Positions 7,943-16,977 of a stretch of 64,000 nt of DNA are shown piece after piece. This DNA comes from Saccharospirillaceae bacterium (GTDB lineage Bacteria > Pseudomonadota > Gammaproteobacteria > Pseudomonadales > Natronospirillaceae): NCBI GenBank assembly GCA_007116635.1, contig SKIB01000074.1, positions 1 to 64,000 on the forward strand. The letters run 5' to 3'. Numbering within the stretch: the first letter of the stretch is position 1; each line of letters opens with the position of its first letter. The notes beneath the pieces are model-generated. The model saw nothing but the letters and a program-made list of their open reading frames with translations, did no database searches and had not been told where the DNA came from. A program made the position numbers and the translations under genes.

Positions 7943-8584
7943 TTGGACTTACATGACATTCGCAGGCAGTACCAGCTTGATCGCTTAACCGCAGAGAAGT
8001 TATTACCTCAGCCTTGGCAGCAACTACAGCTGTGGTTAGAGCAGGCCATGGCCGCCAAGCTGTCTGACGACCCAACGGCCATGACTTTAGCTACTGCCGA
8101 TGTTACTGGTCGACCCAGTGCTCGTATTGTGTTGTTGAAGCAGTTGGATCAGCAGGGGTTGGTTTTTTATACCAATCTTGGCTCACGCAAGGCGCAAGAG
8201 ATAAAGCAAAATCCACAGGTTTGTTGCCACTTTTCCTTTTTGGGGCTAGAGCGACAAGCCGTTATTTATGGCAGGGCCAGTAAACTCAGTTTGCGTGAAG
8301 TCAGTAAATACTTCATGAGCCGTCCTCGAGACTCTCAGCTGGGTGCTTGGGCATCTCAACAAAGCAAGCCCATTAAATCACGCCAGTTGTTGGAACAAAG
8401 CTTTCAGCAAATGAAGCAGAAGTACTCTCAGGGGCAGATACCTCTGCCAGATTTTTGGGGTGGTTTTCGTGTGGAGGTTGACTCAGCTGAATTTTGGCAG
8501 GGAGGTGAAAATCGTTTGCATGATCGCTTTTTCTATCAGCCATCTGGACCTGGAGTTTGGCAGATTGAACGCTTGCAGCCCTGA
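7943..8584 (+). CDS. pdxH: pyridoxine/pyridoxamine 5'-phosphate oxidase
   Basis: 213 residues. PdxH oxidises PNP or PMP to pyridoxal 5'-phosphate with FMN and oxygen; it is a cytosolic dimer. Family features include the N-terminal DIRRQYQLDRL, the FMN-binding RIVLLKQLDQQGLVFYTN, SRKAQEI, and C-terminal ENRLHDRFFY with an Arg-containing end (IERLQP). The start is a TTG at 7943, just after an AAGGTAGG Shine-Dalgarno that overlaps the dcd stop. No in-frame ATG or GTG gives the complete N-terminus, so the rare start is favoured. Confidence 0.95.
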   Translation: MDLHDIRRQYQLDRLTAEKLLPQPWQQLQLWLEQAMAAKLSDDPTAMTLATADVTGRPSARIVLLKQLDQQGLVFYTNLGSRKAQEIKQNPQVCCHFSFLGLERQAVIYGRASKLSLREVSKYFMSRPRDSQLGAWASQQSKPIKSRQLLEQSFQQMKQKYSQGQIPLPDFWGGFRVEVDSAEFWQGGENRLHDRFFYQPSGPGVWQIERLQP

Positions 8585-8650
8585 ATTTACTGTTGCCTCA
8601 TACATATCATTGCTAGGTGCTCATGGCTTTATTCTGTATTGGAGTCCGGT

Positions 8651-10747
8651 GTGAGTCTGTTAAGTGGCAAGATGGTACCCCGACGACCCCGTCATTGGTT
8701 TCAAGGCTTATTGATACTGCTTGGGCTTCCGTTATCTAACTCTCTTGTTTCTTTGTTAAGTCCTGTTGCTGTTCAGTCATTTTTGATTTGGCCAGTAGTT
8801 GCTTTGGCCATTGCCGTGCTCCGTCATCGGCCTTGGTTATTTGGCTTCATTCCTGTAGCGCAAACCCTATGGTGGCTTTGGTTAGACCAAAGCCTGTCGA
8901 TGCTGTGGCTGCTTTGGTTAACCCTGGCAGGGCCAGTCCTATACCATGGCTTGGCGAACGTATTGGCCAAGCCTTTATCGCGTTGGCTGCCTACTAGGGC
9001 GCTGGAGCTGATGCTCCTTGTTTTATTATGTGCCTGGCCTAATGCCATGATCGCCGGGCTTCTTATGCCAGCGCCAGAACCCTATGCTGCGCTGGATGTG
9101 GCTGCCATTTGGTTTATGGGTGAGTTGACTGCTTTAATCATACTTTTTCCAGTATTACAGCAGCTACTGCAGCTCGATAAAAAGCATAGGCTGGACATAA
9201 GGCCTGTGCTAATCATTGCATTTTTCTTGTTATTGCCACTCATAGTTGCCCTTATCGCTCAGAGTTACGCGCGTGCTCTGCACTTTTTACTCGTGCCGGC
9301 GATGGTGGTTTTATCCCTGAAATATGATCGTTTTAGTTTAAGGTGGGCCATGTTACTGGCTGCCTTGAGTCACCTAGTCTTGGCCCGTTATGGTTTGGCT
9401 GGTTACCCTGAACAAGTCGATCAGATCACGCTGTCCTTGATTAGTCTGGTATTGATCAGTGCGTTTATGGCCTTTGAATTCTTGCTGGATGCGGTAGATG
9501 AGCGCAATAGAGAAAAGAATCTTAGTGATTGGCATGTTAAGCATGACCCACGCGTTGGCTGCCTTAACGAGCAGGGCCTGGTTAATTGGTATCAGCAGCA
9601 TAACCATCTTGAGCGACCTTTAGCGGTAATGGTTATTCGCCCTCGTCAGCGGCAGACCCTGATTGACAGCCTGTCTTGGCAGCAACTAACCAGCTTGGAG
9701 CTAACATGGCTACGCTATTTGCGCGCCACTAAGCCGTTGCAGATCGCTAAAGTAAGTGACCTTTCTTTTGTTTTGTTGTTCGCTGAAACCCAGGCTTTGC
9801 AGCCGGTGATGCAAAGCTTGCAGCGGGTGCAGATTCGTTTGCCAGAAATGCACCTAACGCTCTTTAACTTGATGACTGGAGTCCAGTCCAGTAGCCGAGC
9901 AGATTTACGCAATATTCTTGGGCAGTTAAATTTTTTGTTGGGCCAGTTTGATTATTCCAGTCATCATCCTTGGCGAATCATTCCAGATATGACACAGGCG
10001 GTGGATCGAGAGCAGTCCTTGAGACAGTTTGAGTACTTTCGTGCCTTAGCCGAGCAGTCAGGTTTGCGACTTGCCATCCAGCCTATAGCTGATGTTCAGA
10101 CAGGGCGTTGGACCAAGGCAGAAGTATTGGTTCGCATCAGTGATGAGGATCTCATACATTATCCAGGTAGTTTTTTGCCTGTTTTTCAGAGTTTTGAGTT
10201 TTTGCCACAATTGGATTTATTGGTCACTAGGCTGGTCTTTAAGTCTTGGGCGCAGATCCTCAATCGCTTTCCTGACCTGCAGCGTTTAGCCATTAATATT
10301 ACTGGGGTAAGCCTGTGTGATGATCAGTTTGCTCAGGAGTTTATTTCCTTGTTGCGTGCATATCCAATTAACGCCAGTCAAATTACAGTCGAGATTACGG
10401 AAACGGATGCCATTAAAGACCTGTTGGTTGCGCAGCAAAATTTGCAGCTGCTGGCTGCGGCAGGTATTCAATTAGCGGTAGATGACTTTGGCACCGGATT
10501 GGCTACCCTGTCTTATTTAGATGATTTTCCGCTGAGTTGCCTAAAGGTAGATGGTCGTTTTGTATCAGATGTACTGCACAATCGATCCCATCAAGCCATG
10601 CTGACCTCTGTGGTCATGCTGGCTCATAGTTACCAGCTCTATACCGTGGCCGAGTGTGTTGAGGACCAAGAGTCGATCGAGCTGCTGCGCCAGATAGGCA
10701 TTGATTATGTACAAGGCTATGGCGTGGCGAAGCCAGTTCTTTTGTAG
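8651..10747 (+). CDS. membrane-anchored EAL-domain protein with degenerate GGDEF
   Basis: 698 residues from a GTG at 8651, preceded by GGAG at 6-base spacing; a TTG 12 bases upstream is less likely. The first ~300 residues are a multi-pass sensory region of about eight helices, resembling MASE1. A GGDEF-like domain follows that begins DPRVGCLN but lacks any GG(D/E)EF loop, so it cannot make c-di-GMP. The C-terminal EAL domain keeps most catalytic positions: E-V-L in place of EAL, NITG, EITETD, DDFGTG, KVDGRF, AECVED and QGYGVAKP. It is plausibly a c-di-GMP phosphodiesterase controlling motility or attachment. It ends at a terminator shared with fabB. Confidence 0.8.
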   Translation: MSLLSGKMVPRRPRHWFQGLLILLGLPLSNSLVSLLSPVAVQSFLIWPVVALAIAVLRHRPWLFGFIPVAQTLWWLWLDQSLSMLWLLWLTLAGPVLYHGLANVLAKPLSRWLPTRALELMLLVLLCAWPNAMIAGLLMPAPEPYAALDVAAIWFMGELTALIILFPVLQQLLQLDKKHRLDIRPVLIIAFFLLLPLIVALIAQSYARALHFLLVPAMVVLSLKYDRFSLRWAMLLAALSHLVLARYGLAGYPEQVDQITLSLISLVLISAFMAFEFLLDAVDERNREKNLSDWHVKHDPRVGCLNEQGLVNWYQQHNHLERPLAVMVIRPRQRQTLIDSLSWQQLTSLELTWLRYLRATKPLQIAKVSDLSFVLLFAETQALQPVMQSLQRVQIRLPEMHLTLFNLMTGVQSSSRADLRNILGQLNFLLGQFDYSSHHPWRIIPDMTQAVDREQSLRQFEYFRALAEQSGLRLAIQPIADVQTGRWTKAEVLVRISDEDLIHYPGSFLPVFQSFEFLPQLDLLVTRLVFKSWAQILNRFPDLQRLAINITGVSLCDDQFAQEFISLLRAYPINASQITVEITETDAIKDLLVAQQNLQLLAAAGIQLAVDDFGTGLATLSYLDDFPLSCLKVDGRFVSDVLHNRSHQAMLTSVVMLAHSYQLYTVAECVEDQESIELLRQIGIDYVQGYGVAKPVLL

Positions 10748-10775
10748 AGCTTCAACTTTTTGCTGTAGGCATAAA

Positions 10776-10803
10776 AAAACCGGCCCATAGTTTGGCCGGT
10801 TTT
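10776..10803. terminator. bidirectional Rho-independent terminator
   Basis: A perfect 10-bp stem AAAACCGGCC / GGCCGGTTTT with an 8-base loop. The A-run on one side and T-run on the other make it work in both directions. It sits between the convergent EAL gene and fabB. Confidence 0.85.
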
Positions 10804-10847
10804 AGTTTTATCGCCAAAAGCAATTATGCAATTAAGCGTTGCTGGTT

Positions 10848-12059
10848 CTAGAGTTTCTTAAATACTAGGCTGGCATTGGTGCCACCAAAGCCGAAGCTGT
10901 TAGACATCGCAAGCTCAATGGGTTGTTGGCGAAGGCTGCGTACAATATCCACGCTTTCAGGTGCTTCAGGATCAAGGTTTTGGATGTTTGCTGAGGCTGT
11001 TAAAAAGCCGTGTTGCATCATCAGCAGGGTATAGATGGCTTCCTGTACCCCTGCTGCCCCCAAGCTATGCCCAGATAGGCTCTTAGTTGAGGAAATGGCA
11101 GGGCTCTGTCCGTTAAAGGCTTGGGCCACTGCACGCAGTTCGGTAATGTCGCCAGCTGGTGTAGAAGTGCCATGGGCATTAATGTAGTCAAGTGGCTGAT
11201 CAATGCCGTCCATGGCTTGCTGCATGCATCTTAGTGCGCCTTCGCCAGAGGGGGCAACCATGTTGTAACCATCTGAGGTGGCGCCATAGCCAACTAGTTC
11301 AGCATAGATTTTAGCGCCTCGGGCCTTGGCGTGTTCGTATTCCTCTAGTACAAGCATGCCGCCGCCGCCAGCAATGACAAAGCCATCGCGGTCAGCATCA
11401 TAGGCACGGCTGGCTTGTTCAGGGCTATCATTGTATTTACTGGACAGAGCGCCCATGGCGTCAAATAACATGGATAGCGACCAATGTTCTTCTTCGCCAC
11501 CACCTGCAAAGACGATGTCTTGCTTGCCGAGTTGAATCAGTTCCATGGCATTGCCAATGCAGTGTGCGCTGGTTGAGCAAGCAGAAGAAATGGAATAGTT
11601 AACACCCTTAATAGCAAAGTTTGTTGCCAAACAGGCTGAAACAGTGGAGCCCATGGTTTGGGTGACACGATAGGGGCCAACGCGTTTAATGCCCTTGTCA
11701 CGCAGTATGTCTGCGGCTTCAATTTGGGAAGCTGAGGAAGCACCACCAGAACCAGCGATGATGCCTGTTCTTGGTTGAGAAACCTGCTCGGAGCTTAGGC
11801 CGGCATCTTCAATGGCAGATTGCATGGCGAGATGTGCGTAGGCGGCAGCATCACCCATAAAGCGCATGACTTTACGATCAATGTGCTCAGCAGGGTTGAG
11901 ATCAGGGCGAGCGCTAATACGAGAGCGCATACCCATTTTTTCGTACTCAGGGTTGTAGGCTATACCACTCTTACCCTGGCGCAAGGATTGGATGACAGAG
12001 GTGACATCATTACCCAGTGCACTAACAATGCCCATTCCAGTAACCACAACGCGACGCAT
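10848..12059 (-). CDS. fabB: 3-oxoacyl-[ACP] synthase I (KAS I)
   Basis: 403 residues from ATG 12059; a 13-residue upstream extension would intrude into fabA and is rejected. The thiolase-fold condensing enzyme shows the KAS triad: Cys161 in SSACSTS, His296 in NAHGTST, and Lys326/His331 in KSLSGHSLG, plus the C-terminal [11 protein letters not shown]. FabB elongates cis-3-decenoyl-ACP from FabA and so commits carbon to unsaturated fatty acids. GGAG lies 8 bases ahead, inside the end of fabA. One base separates the fabA stop from this start, so the pair is a coupled operon. Confidence 0.96.
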   Translation of the reverse strand: MRRVVVTGMGIVSALGNDVTSVIQSLRQGKSGIAYNPEYEKMGMRSRISARPDLNPAEHIDRKVMRFMGDAAAYAHLAMQSAIEDAGLSSEQVSQPRTGIIAGSGGASSASQIEAADILRDKGIKRVGPYRVTQTMGSTVSACLATNFAIKGVNYSISSACSTSAHCIGNAMELIQLGKQDIVFAGGGEEEHWSLSMLFDAMGALSSKYNDSPEQASRAYDADRDGFVIAGGGGMLVLEEYEHAKARGAKIYAELVGYGATSDGYNMVAPSGEGALRCMQQAMDGIDQPLDYINAHGTSTPAGDITELRAVAQAFNGQSPAISSTKSLSGHSLGAAGVQEAIYTLLMMQHGFLTASANIQNLDPEAPESVDIVRSLRQQPIELAMSNSFGFGGTNASLVFKKL

Positions 12060-12060
12060 A

Positions 12061-12582
12061 CTAAGACTCCATCTGACCTGCTTGGAAAAGACCAACACGA
12101 AGATCGCTGGCTTGATAAATTACTTTGCCGTCGACCGAAAGCTGGCCATCGGCGATGCCCATTACCAATTTGCGCTCTATGACGCGTTTAATGTCTATTT
12201 GATAGACTACTTTTTTGGCTGTTGGTAACACCTGACCTGTGAACTTCAGATCTCCACAGCCAAGAGCTCGTCCTCGGCCTGGGTTGCCCTTCCAAGCAAG
12301 ATAGAAACCGATTAATTGCCACATAGCATCTAGGCCAAGACAGCCCGGCATAACTGGATCGCCAGGGAAGTGGCAGTCAAAAAACCACAGGTCTGGATTG
12401 ATGTTTAGATGGGCTTGAATTTGCCCTTTGCCGTATAGGCCTCCTTCGTTAGCAATTAGGTCGATGGCATCAACCATTAGCATGTTCCCAACCGGGAGCT
12501 GGGCATTGCCTGGACCATACATTTGCCCGTGGCCGCACTCGAGCAAGGCAGCCTTATCAAAAGAAGAAGGTCTTGTACTCAT
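12061..12582 (-). CDS. fabA: 3-hydroxydecanoyl-[ACP] dehydratase/isomerase
   Basis: 173 residues, single hot-dog fold. The catalytic pair is His71 (in [11 protein letters not shown]) and Asp85 (in GLDAMWQ), with the FabA-specific [14 protein letters not shown]. It dehydrates 3-hydroxydecanoyl-ACP and isomerises trans-2- to cis-3-decenoyl-ACP, starting anaerobic unsaturated fatty acid synthesis with FabB downstream. AGGA lies 9 bases before the ATG. The 141 bases upstream (12583-12723) must carry the promoter; I could not identify a clear FabR/FadR operator. Confidence 0.97.
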   Translation of the reverse strand: MSTRPSSFDKAALLECGHGQMYGPGNAQLPVGNMLMVDAIDLIANEGGLYGKGQIQAHLNINPDLWFFDCHFPGDPVMPGCLGLDAMWQLIGFYLAWKGNPGRGRALGCGDLKFTGQVLPTAKKVVYQIDIKRVIERKLVMGIADGQLSVDGKVIYQASDLRVGLFQAGQMES

Positions 12583-12723
12583 GAAAGTATCCTAAATCGT
12601 TTATCATTTAACGGAAGAACCTTAACCTAAACCGCTTTTTAATGCCATGATTTAACCCCTTATCCATGCAAGATAAGAGTTTTTCCAATTTTTCATGTCT
12701 GACTAATCAATCATAAAGTATCG

Positions 12724-14103
12724 TCAGTCACTGAAGAAACCAATATTATTCAGTTGATCAGCACTGAGTTTCAGCTCAATCCCACCACGCCAACCATACT
12801 CTTCCCGCTCAGAGAGGCTTTGCTGCCAATGAAAAAAGTAATTGACTTGATAATCATTATGCCACTGTTGCACAACTTCCAGCCCTAGACCTAAATCCAG
12901 TCCTTCGAAGGTCTGAGTTTGTCGCCAGCTTAGGCTTAGCGGTAACTGCAGACTGACAGGGTCTGGTGTTAGACGTTGCCTGCTAGTGAAGCTGAGGCTT
13001 TGTTGATCCAGGTTGGCCAGATTAGGACTCTGCTGACGTTGCCAGTAGGTGCTGTTGCGATAAAACCAGTTGTTGTCTCCGGCTCTGGTGATGTGCCAGT
13101 GCCATTGGTCTTTGATGCCGAGATCCCGCTGCCAATTGGTGTGCAAGGATAGTTGTGCGCCAATATCATGGATCAAGTCATTAAACTCCCCCTGCCATTG
13201 ATATGCGAATTCCAGTCCGTCTCGGAACCCATTTAGGCCCATGGTTCTTCCCATAAGCCACCATTGATGTTCAGAGCTTTGTCGGTAATGCCAGCCCAAT
13301 CCAAAACCGATACCCTGGCCATGCCATTGTTGTCTGTACTGCCAATCCTGAGTTATGCGCCATTGCCAAGCGGCTTGATTGCTAACCCAATGCCAACTGT
13401 ATAGTTCTAGATCTAAATGATTTAACAGGCCTGGTGCTTGGTTCTGTTCAACCCAGGGTGCTAGATAGTGATGTTGCTGCTGCTGACCGCTGTATTGACT
13501 CCATGCATTAGCTCTGAGGCTTAGAGTAGGTCGCTCTGGTCCCTTTAAGTCTTGTTGGCCAATGACGCGAACCGGATCGCTGATGCTGCTCGGGGTTAGG
13601 GCTTGATGACTGAATTGACCCTGAGGAGTAGACAACAGGGCAAGAGCGGTGGCCTCTGAGTGGGGTGGAAGACTGAGGCTAAACTCCAGCCCTTGTCGGC
13701 TTTGGATGAAGTGTAAAGTGCTGCGAGGCCCATAGATTAATTCGGCTTCACCTTGGTGCAGCCAGACTGAGCTGTGGCCCTGAGTATTGGTGTTGATACG
13801 AATTAGCGCTTGGCTCTGCGCTTCAAGGCGTGCGTGGACAAGAAGTAATTGCTTTCCTTTTCCTGCATGCCACTGAAATTTGCCTTGTAGGGGGCGGATG
13901 TGCTGGCCCTCGACCCTTAATAAAGCAGGACCCTTCACCCATAAACTTTGCTGCTCTTGCTCCAGTAGCAGCCAACCTTGATCCTTTACCTGCCAATGTG
14001 TCAGGGCAGAATGGGTGCGAGTTGCTTCAGCTAAATGAAGCTCTTTGGCTTGCCAAGCATGAGCAAAGCCAAGGAATAATAACAAGATTAAACAAAATCG
14101 CAT
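12724..14103 (-). CDS. putative exported protein: FecR-like N-terminal part, Trp-rich beta-strand C-terminal part
   Basis: 459 residues, family not recognised. A signal peptide (MRFCLILLLFLGFAHA, cleavage after AHA) marks export. Residues ~20-200 alternate short beta strands (SLWVKGPALLRVEG, HSSVWLHQGEAELIYG) in a pattern reminiscent of FecR domains. Residues ~205-459 consist of alternating hydrophobic/polar strands very rich in Trp, Gln and His (WQWRITQDWQYRQQWHG), as in an outer-membrane beta-barrel. The C-terminus (NIGFFSD) is not a perfect terminal-Phe barrel signal. It is a single gene with 190 bases upstream and 141 downstream. Surface or periplasmic location is inferred; function is unknown. 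Confidence 0.55.
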   Translation of the reverse strand: MRFCLILLLFLGFAHAWQAKELHLAEATRTHSALTHWQVKDQGWLLLEQEQQSLWVKGPALLRVEGQHIRPLQGKFQWHAGKGKQLLLVHARLEAQSQALIRINTNTQGHSSVWLHQGEAELIYGPRSTLHFIQSRQGLEFSLSLPPHSEATALALLSTPQGQFSHQALTPSSISDPVRVIGQQDLKGPERPTLSLRANAWSQYSGQQQQHHYLAPWVEQNQAPGLLNHLDLELYSWHWVSNQAAWQWRITQDWQYRQQWHGQGIGFGLGWHYRQSSEHQWWLMGRTMGLNGFRDGLEFAYQWQGEFNDLIHDIGAQLSLHTNWQRDLGIKDQWHWHITRAGDNNWFYRNSTYWQRQQSPNLANLDQQSLSFTSRQRLTPDPVSLQLPLSLSWRQTQTFEGLDLGLGLEVVQQWHNDYQVNYFFHWQQSLSEREEYGWRGGIELKLSADQLNNIGFFSD

Positions 14104-14293
14104 CTCTGTTCCTTAGTTCGTAATATATACCTGTGAAGTCTAGCCTCATTTTTGACTCTTGTCGGCAAAATGACGTACTTAGGGCCAAGTTAAGGGTTGC
14201 AATTCTTTACATGAAGCTAAGAGCAACACCAGAGATAAGCCTGTTGTTGACGTCCTTAGCCCTTTAGGGATTACTTTTAACTTCAAGGGTACC

Positions 14294-14887
14294 TTACAGG
14301 TGATGAGGAAGGCTGAAATTCTTGGCAATTAATCCTTGTTTATCTTGGTAAAACTCACGAATGACCTTTAAATCGGCATGAAGGTCACCGCTGGGATAAA
14401 AAGCAGGCCCCAAGCCGATGGATTTACTTTGTTGATCTAGGTAACCAAAAATAATGGGCACCCTTGCTTGGTGAGCAATGTGATAAAAGCCTGTGCGCCA
14501 AGCTGCTTTGGCTCGAGTTCCCTCTGGAGCTAGCATCAGTAACAACTCAGGGTTATGGCTAAAGAGCTGAGCATAAGCCTGTACGGTATTTTTGGCCTGA
14601 CTGCGGTTGAGAGCAATGCCACCAAGAAATCTCATCAGTACACCAGCAGGGCCTTTAAAGAGGCTATGTTTACCTACCCAATAAAAAGGCCAGCCCTGGG
14701 TAAATAAAGCCGCCATTGCCAAAGGAAAGTCCCAGTTGGAGGTATGAGGTGCGCCAATGATCACCGCCTGTTTTAGGTTGGCTGGTAGTTTGCCTTTTAC
14801 TTGCCAGCCACTGGCTTTTAATATTAGCCAGCCAATTAGGGCGAGGGCTTGCTTGATGATCGGCGTTTGAAAAGCTGTTCGTTGCAT
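14294..14887 (-). CDS. 1-acyl-glycerol-3-phosphate acyltransferase-like protein
   Basis: 197 residues, a short PlsC-family member. Motif HTSNWD (His48 to Asp53, the HX4D catalytic pair) and APEGTR (Glu122-Arg125, the EGTR acceptor-binding motif) are both present. An N-terminal hydrophobic segment (QALALIGWLILKA) probably associates with the inner membrane. Such enzymes transfer acyl chains to lysophosphatidate or related acceptors; the short members are often of unknown acceptor. It stands alone, with gaps of 190 and 171 bases on its two sides. No promoter stands out. Confidence 0.78.
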   Translation of the reverse strand: MQRTAFQTPIIKQALALIGWLILKASGWQVKGKLPANLKQAVIIGAPHTSNWDFPLAMAALFTQGWPFYWVGKHSLFKGPAGVLMRFLGGIALNRSQAKNTVQAYAQLFSHNPELLLMLAPEGTRAKAAWRTGFYHIAHQARVPIIFGYLDQQSKSIGLGPAFYPSGDLHADLKVIREFYQDKQGLIAKNFSLPHHL

Positions 14888-15058
14888 AGGTTTTTACTGG
14901 TGTTTGGTAAATTATAATCCAAGCACGAAGTTTGCAAGCTCAGTTTATGATGTCAAGTGCGAAGCCCTATGCGAGCTTATTATTGCTATAGAATAGGCAT
15001 TAGCTAAATCTGGCAAGACATTTGTGCCTCAAGATCGGCTTAACCAGTCAGTTGGTTG

Positions 15059-16252
15059 CTAGAGGTGCTTGGCACAGCTATAAGCACTGGACCAAGCCCA
15101 TTGGAAGTTGTAGCCGCCCAGCCAGCCGGTGACGTCCAACAGTTCACCAATGATGTACAGCCCTTCTTGCTTTTTGCTCGCTAGGCTTTTGGCGTCCATT
15201 TCTTTGGTATTGACGCCACCTAGGGCAACCTCAGCGGTGCGCCAGCCCTCGGTGCCACTGGGCACCATTTGCCATTGGCAAAGTCGCTGCTTTAGCATTT
15301 GCCGATGCTTTTTGCCTAATTCAGCTACCTTTTGTTGCCAATTAAGCGGGCTGTCGGCAAGAAGTTCAGCTAACAAGCGACTGGGCAACAGCGGACTGAG
15401 CAGGCTGGATAACTGGCTCTTGCCATGCTGTTGTTGCCACAGCTCCCAGAGTTGCTCAAGGTTTTCTGGATGTAGCCAATCAATGCTGATCGCCTCGCCG
15501 GGTTGCCAGTAGCTGGACAGCTGCAAAATGGCTGGCCCTGAAAAGCCCCTGTGGGTCAATAGCACCGGCTCGCTGAAGCTCTGGCCACCTTTGCTCTGTA
15601 CCCTGGCCACTAGGCTAATGCCAGAGAGCGCGGCAAAGCGTTCTTTGAGTTGGCCGTCCCAGGTAAGGGGCACCAGGGCCGGGCGCACTGGGATCAGACT
15701 GTGGCCAAATTGCTCGGCTAGGCGATAGCCCAAAGGCGATGCACCCAGGGTGGGGATGGATGGGCCTCCCAGAGCCAGTACCAAACGTTCGGCCTGAAAG
15801 CAGCCATGCTTGGTGCGAACCACAAAGTCAGAGCCCAGGTGCTCGACCTCTTGAATGGGCTGGTTAAGCTCGATCTCGACGCCCTGCTGCTGGCAGCGAT
15901 CCAGTAGCAGCTTGACGATCTCTTTGGCGCTGCCTTGGCAAAACAGCTTGCCCAGATCCCGTTCTTCATAAGCAATACCGGCTTGCTTGACCAGGGCCAA
16001 AAAATCCAGATGACTGTAACTGGCCAGGGCCGAGCGGCAGAATTTGGGGTTTTGGCTTAAAAAGTGCTTCGGCTGGACATCGCGGTTGGTAAAGTTGCAG
16101 CGCCCACCGCCGGACATCAAAATCTTTTTGCCAACCTTATTAGCACCCTCAATTACACGCACACTCAGGCCCTTGGCTGCGGCTTCGGCGGCAAAAAACA
16201 AACCCGCTGCGCCACCGCCCAGCACCAATACATCCGCTGCTTTGATCTTCAT
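15059..16252 (-). CDS. BaiN/HI0933-family FAD-dependent oxidoreductase (YhiN-like)
   Basis: 397 residues. The N-terminal Rossmann motif is GGGAAG (12-17), followed by the family signature SGGGRCNFTN (47-56). The C-terminal FAD-contacting segment reads GELLDVTGWLGGYNFQWAWSSA. This is the HI0933/YhiN family; the distant BaiN reduces a bile-acid double bond, but the physiological substrate in proteobacteria is unknown. The start overlaps the stop of yfbR by 4 bases (ATGA), so the two are translationally coupled. Confidence 0.87.
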   Translation of the reverse strand: MKIKAADVLVLGGGAAGLFFAAEAAAKGLSVRVIEGANKVGKKILMSGGGRCNFTNRDVQPKHFLSQNPKFCRSALASYSHLDFLALVKQAGIAYEERDLGKLFCQGSAKEIVKLLLDRCQQQGVEIELNQPIQEVEHLGSDFVVRTKHGCFQAERLVLALGGPSIPTLGASPLGYRLAEQFGHSLIPVRPALVPLTWDGQLKERFAALSGISLVARVQSKGGQSFSEPVLLTHRGFSGPAILQLSSYWQPGEAISIDWLHPENLEQLWELWQQQHGKSQLSSLLSPLLPSRLLAELLADSPLNWQQKVAELGKKHRQMLKQRLCQWQMVPSGTEGWRTAEVALGGVNTKEMDAKSLASKKQEGLYIIGELLDVTGWLGGYNFQWAWSSAYSCAKHL

Positions 16253-16926
16253 TTGCTGCTCTTCTTGCTTATCTCAGCCAACTGTTGCCGGTCGTGCTGG
16301 TCCAGCCATTTTTGCATGGCATCAGGGCCGACCAATTGTTGGTCAAGAGTGTTGCTGTTGTCGGTAGCAAAGAGCTGCAAGTAGCGCTCAAGGCCTGGCA
16401 GTTGCAGCTGGGCTAGGCGCTGTTGCAAATTGTCTTGGGCGTCACGAAATTCTTGGTTGCCGGCTTGCAGCTCATGGTGGCACTTAATCAGAGCGCTGAT
16501 CAGATCGGCGGCCTTGATCAAGGCCTTGTGACTGGCAGGCAGTTCACTACTGAGGAGCAAGGGCCTAAGCTCGGCCTGCAGTTCACTGGGCACCAGATCC
16601 AATAGGCTGTGTTCGGCCTGTTGCTCGATCAGCAAAAAGGCTTGTCGTATCTCAGGGTTGTGATACTTGATGGGGGTGGGCAGGTCGCTGGTCAGGACTT
16701 CACTGCAATCATGGTAGATCGCGGCCAGCACCACCTGGCCAACCTCCACTTGTTGCGCCACCCCGACTTCGCGGTTGTGTAGTAGGCAAAGCAGGTGACA
16801 GATGCCGGCTACCTGCCAGCTGTGTTCCATGACGTTTTCTTCCGTCACGTTGCGCTTGAGGCCCCAACGCTTGATCCAACGTAGTCGGTCAAGCAGGGCC
16901 ACGAAATTGCTGCTGTCGGTGTTCAT
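16249..16926 (-). CDS. yfbR: HD-domain 5'-deoxynucleotidase, YfbR family
   Basis: 225 residues. The protein matches YfbR closely in its core: IKRWGLKRNV, ENVMEHSWQVA (His35), YHDCSEVLTSDLPTPIKY (His72, Asp73, Glu76) and IKAADLI. These residues bind a divalent metal. YfbR dephosphorylates deoxyribonucleoside 5'-monophosphates and helps balance dNTP pools. The C-terminal ~25 residues are a charged extension. It lies downstream of dapD on the same strand, separated by a strong hairpin (16941-16962), and precedes the BaiN-like gene with a 4-base overlap. Confidence 0.9.
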   Translation of the reverse strand: MNTDSSNFVALLDRLRWIKRWGLKRNVTEENVMEHSWQVAGICHLLCLLHNREVGVAQQVEVGQVVLAAIYHDCSEVLTSDLPTPIKYHNPEIRQAFLLIEQQAEHSLLDLVPSELQAELRPLLLSSELPASHKALIKAADLISALIKCHHELQAGNQEFRDAQDNLQQRLAQLQLPGLERYLQLFATDNSNTLDQQLVGPDAMQKWLDQHDRQQLAEISKKSSK

Positions 16927-16940
16927 CTATTCTATCACCT

Positions 16941-16962
16941 TGGCAGCGGTGCGCCGCTGCCA
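16941..16962 (-). other. stable intercistronic hairpin between dapD and yfbR
   Basis: A perfect 9-bp stem TGGCAGCGG / CCGCTGCCA with a 4-base loop lies 15 bases from each flanking gene. No T-run follows on the minus strand, so it is not a classic terminator. It could protect or limit the mRNA 3' end of dapD, or act as a Rho-independent-like attenuator. Confidence 0.5.
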
Positions 16963-16977
16963 GTTTGTGAGCTGGGG

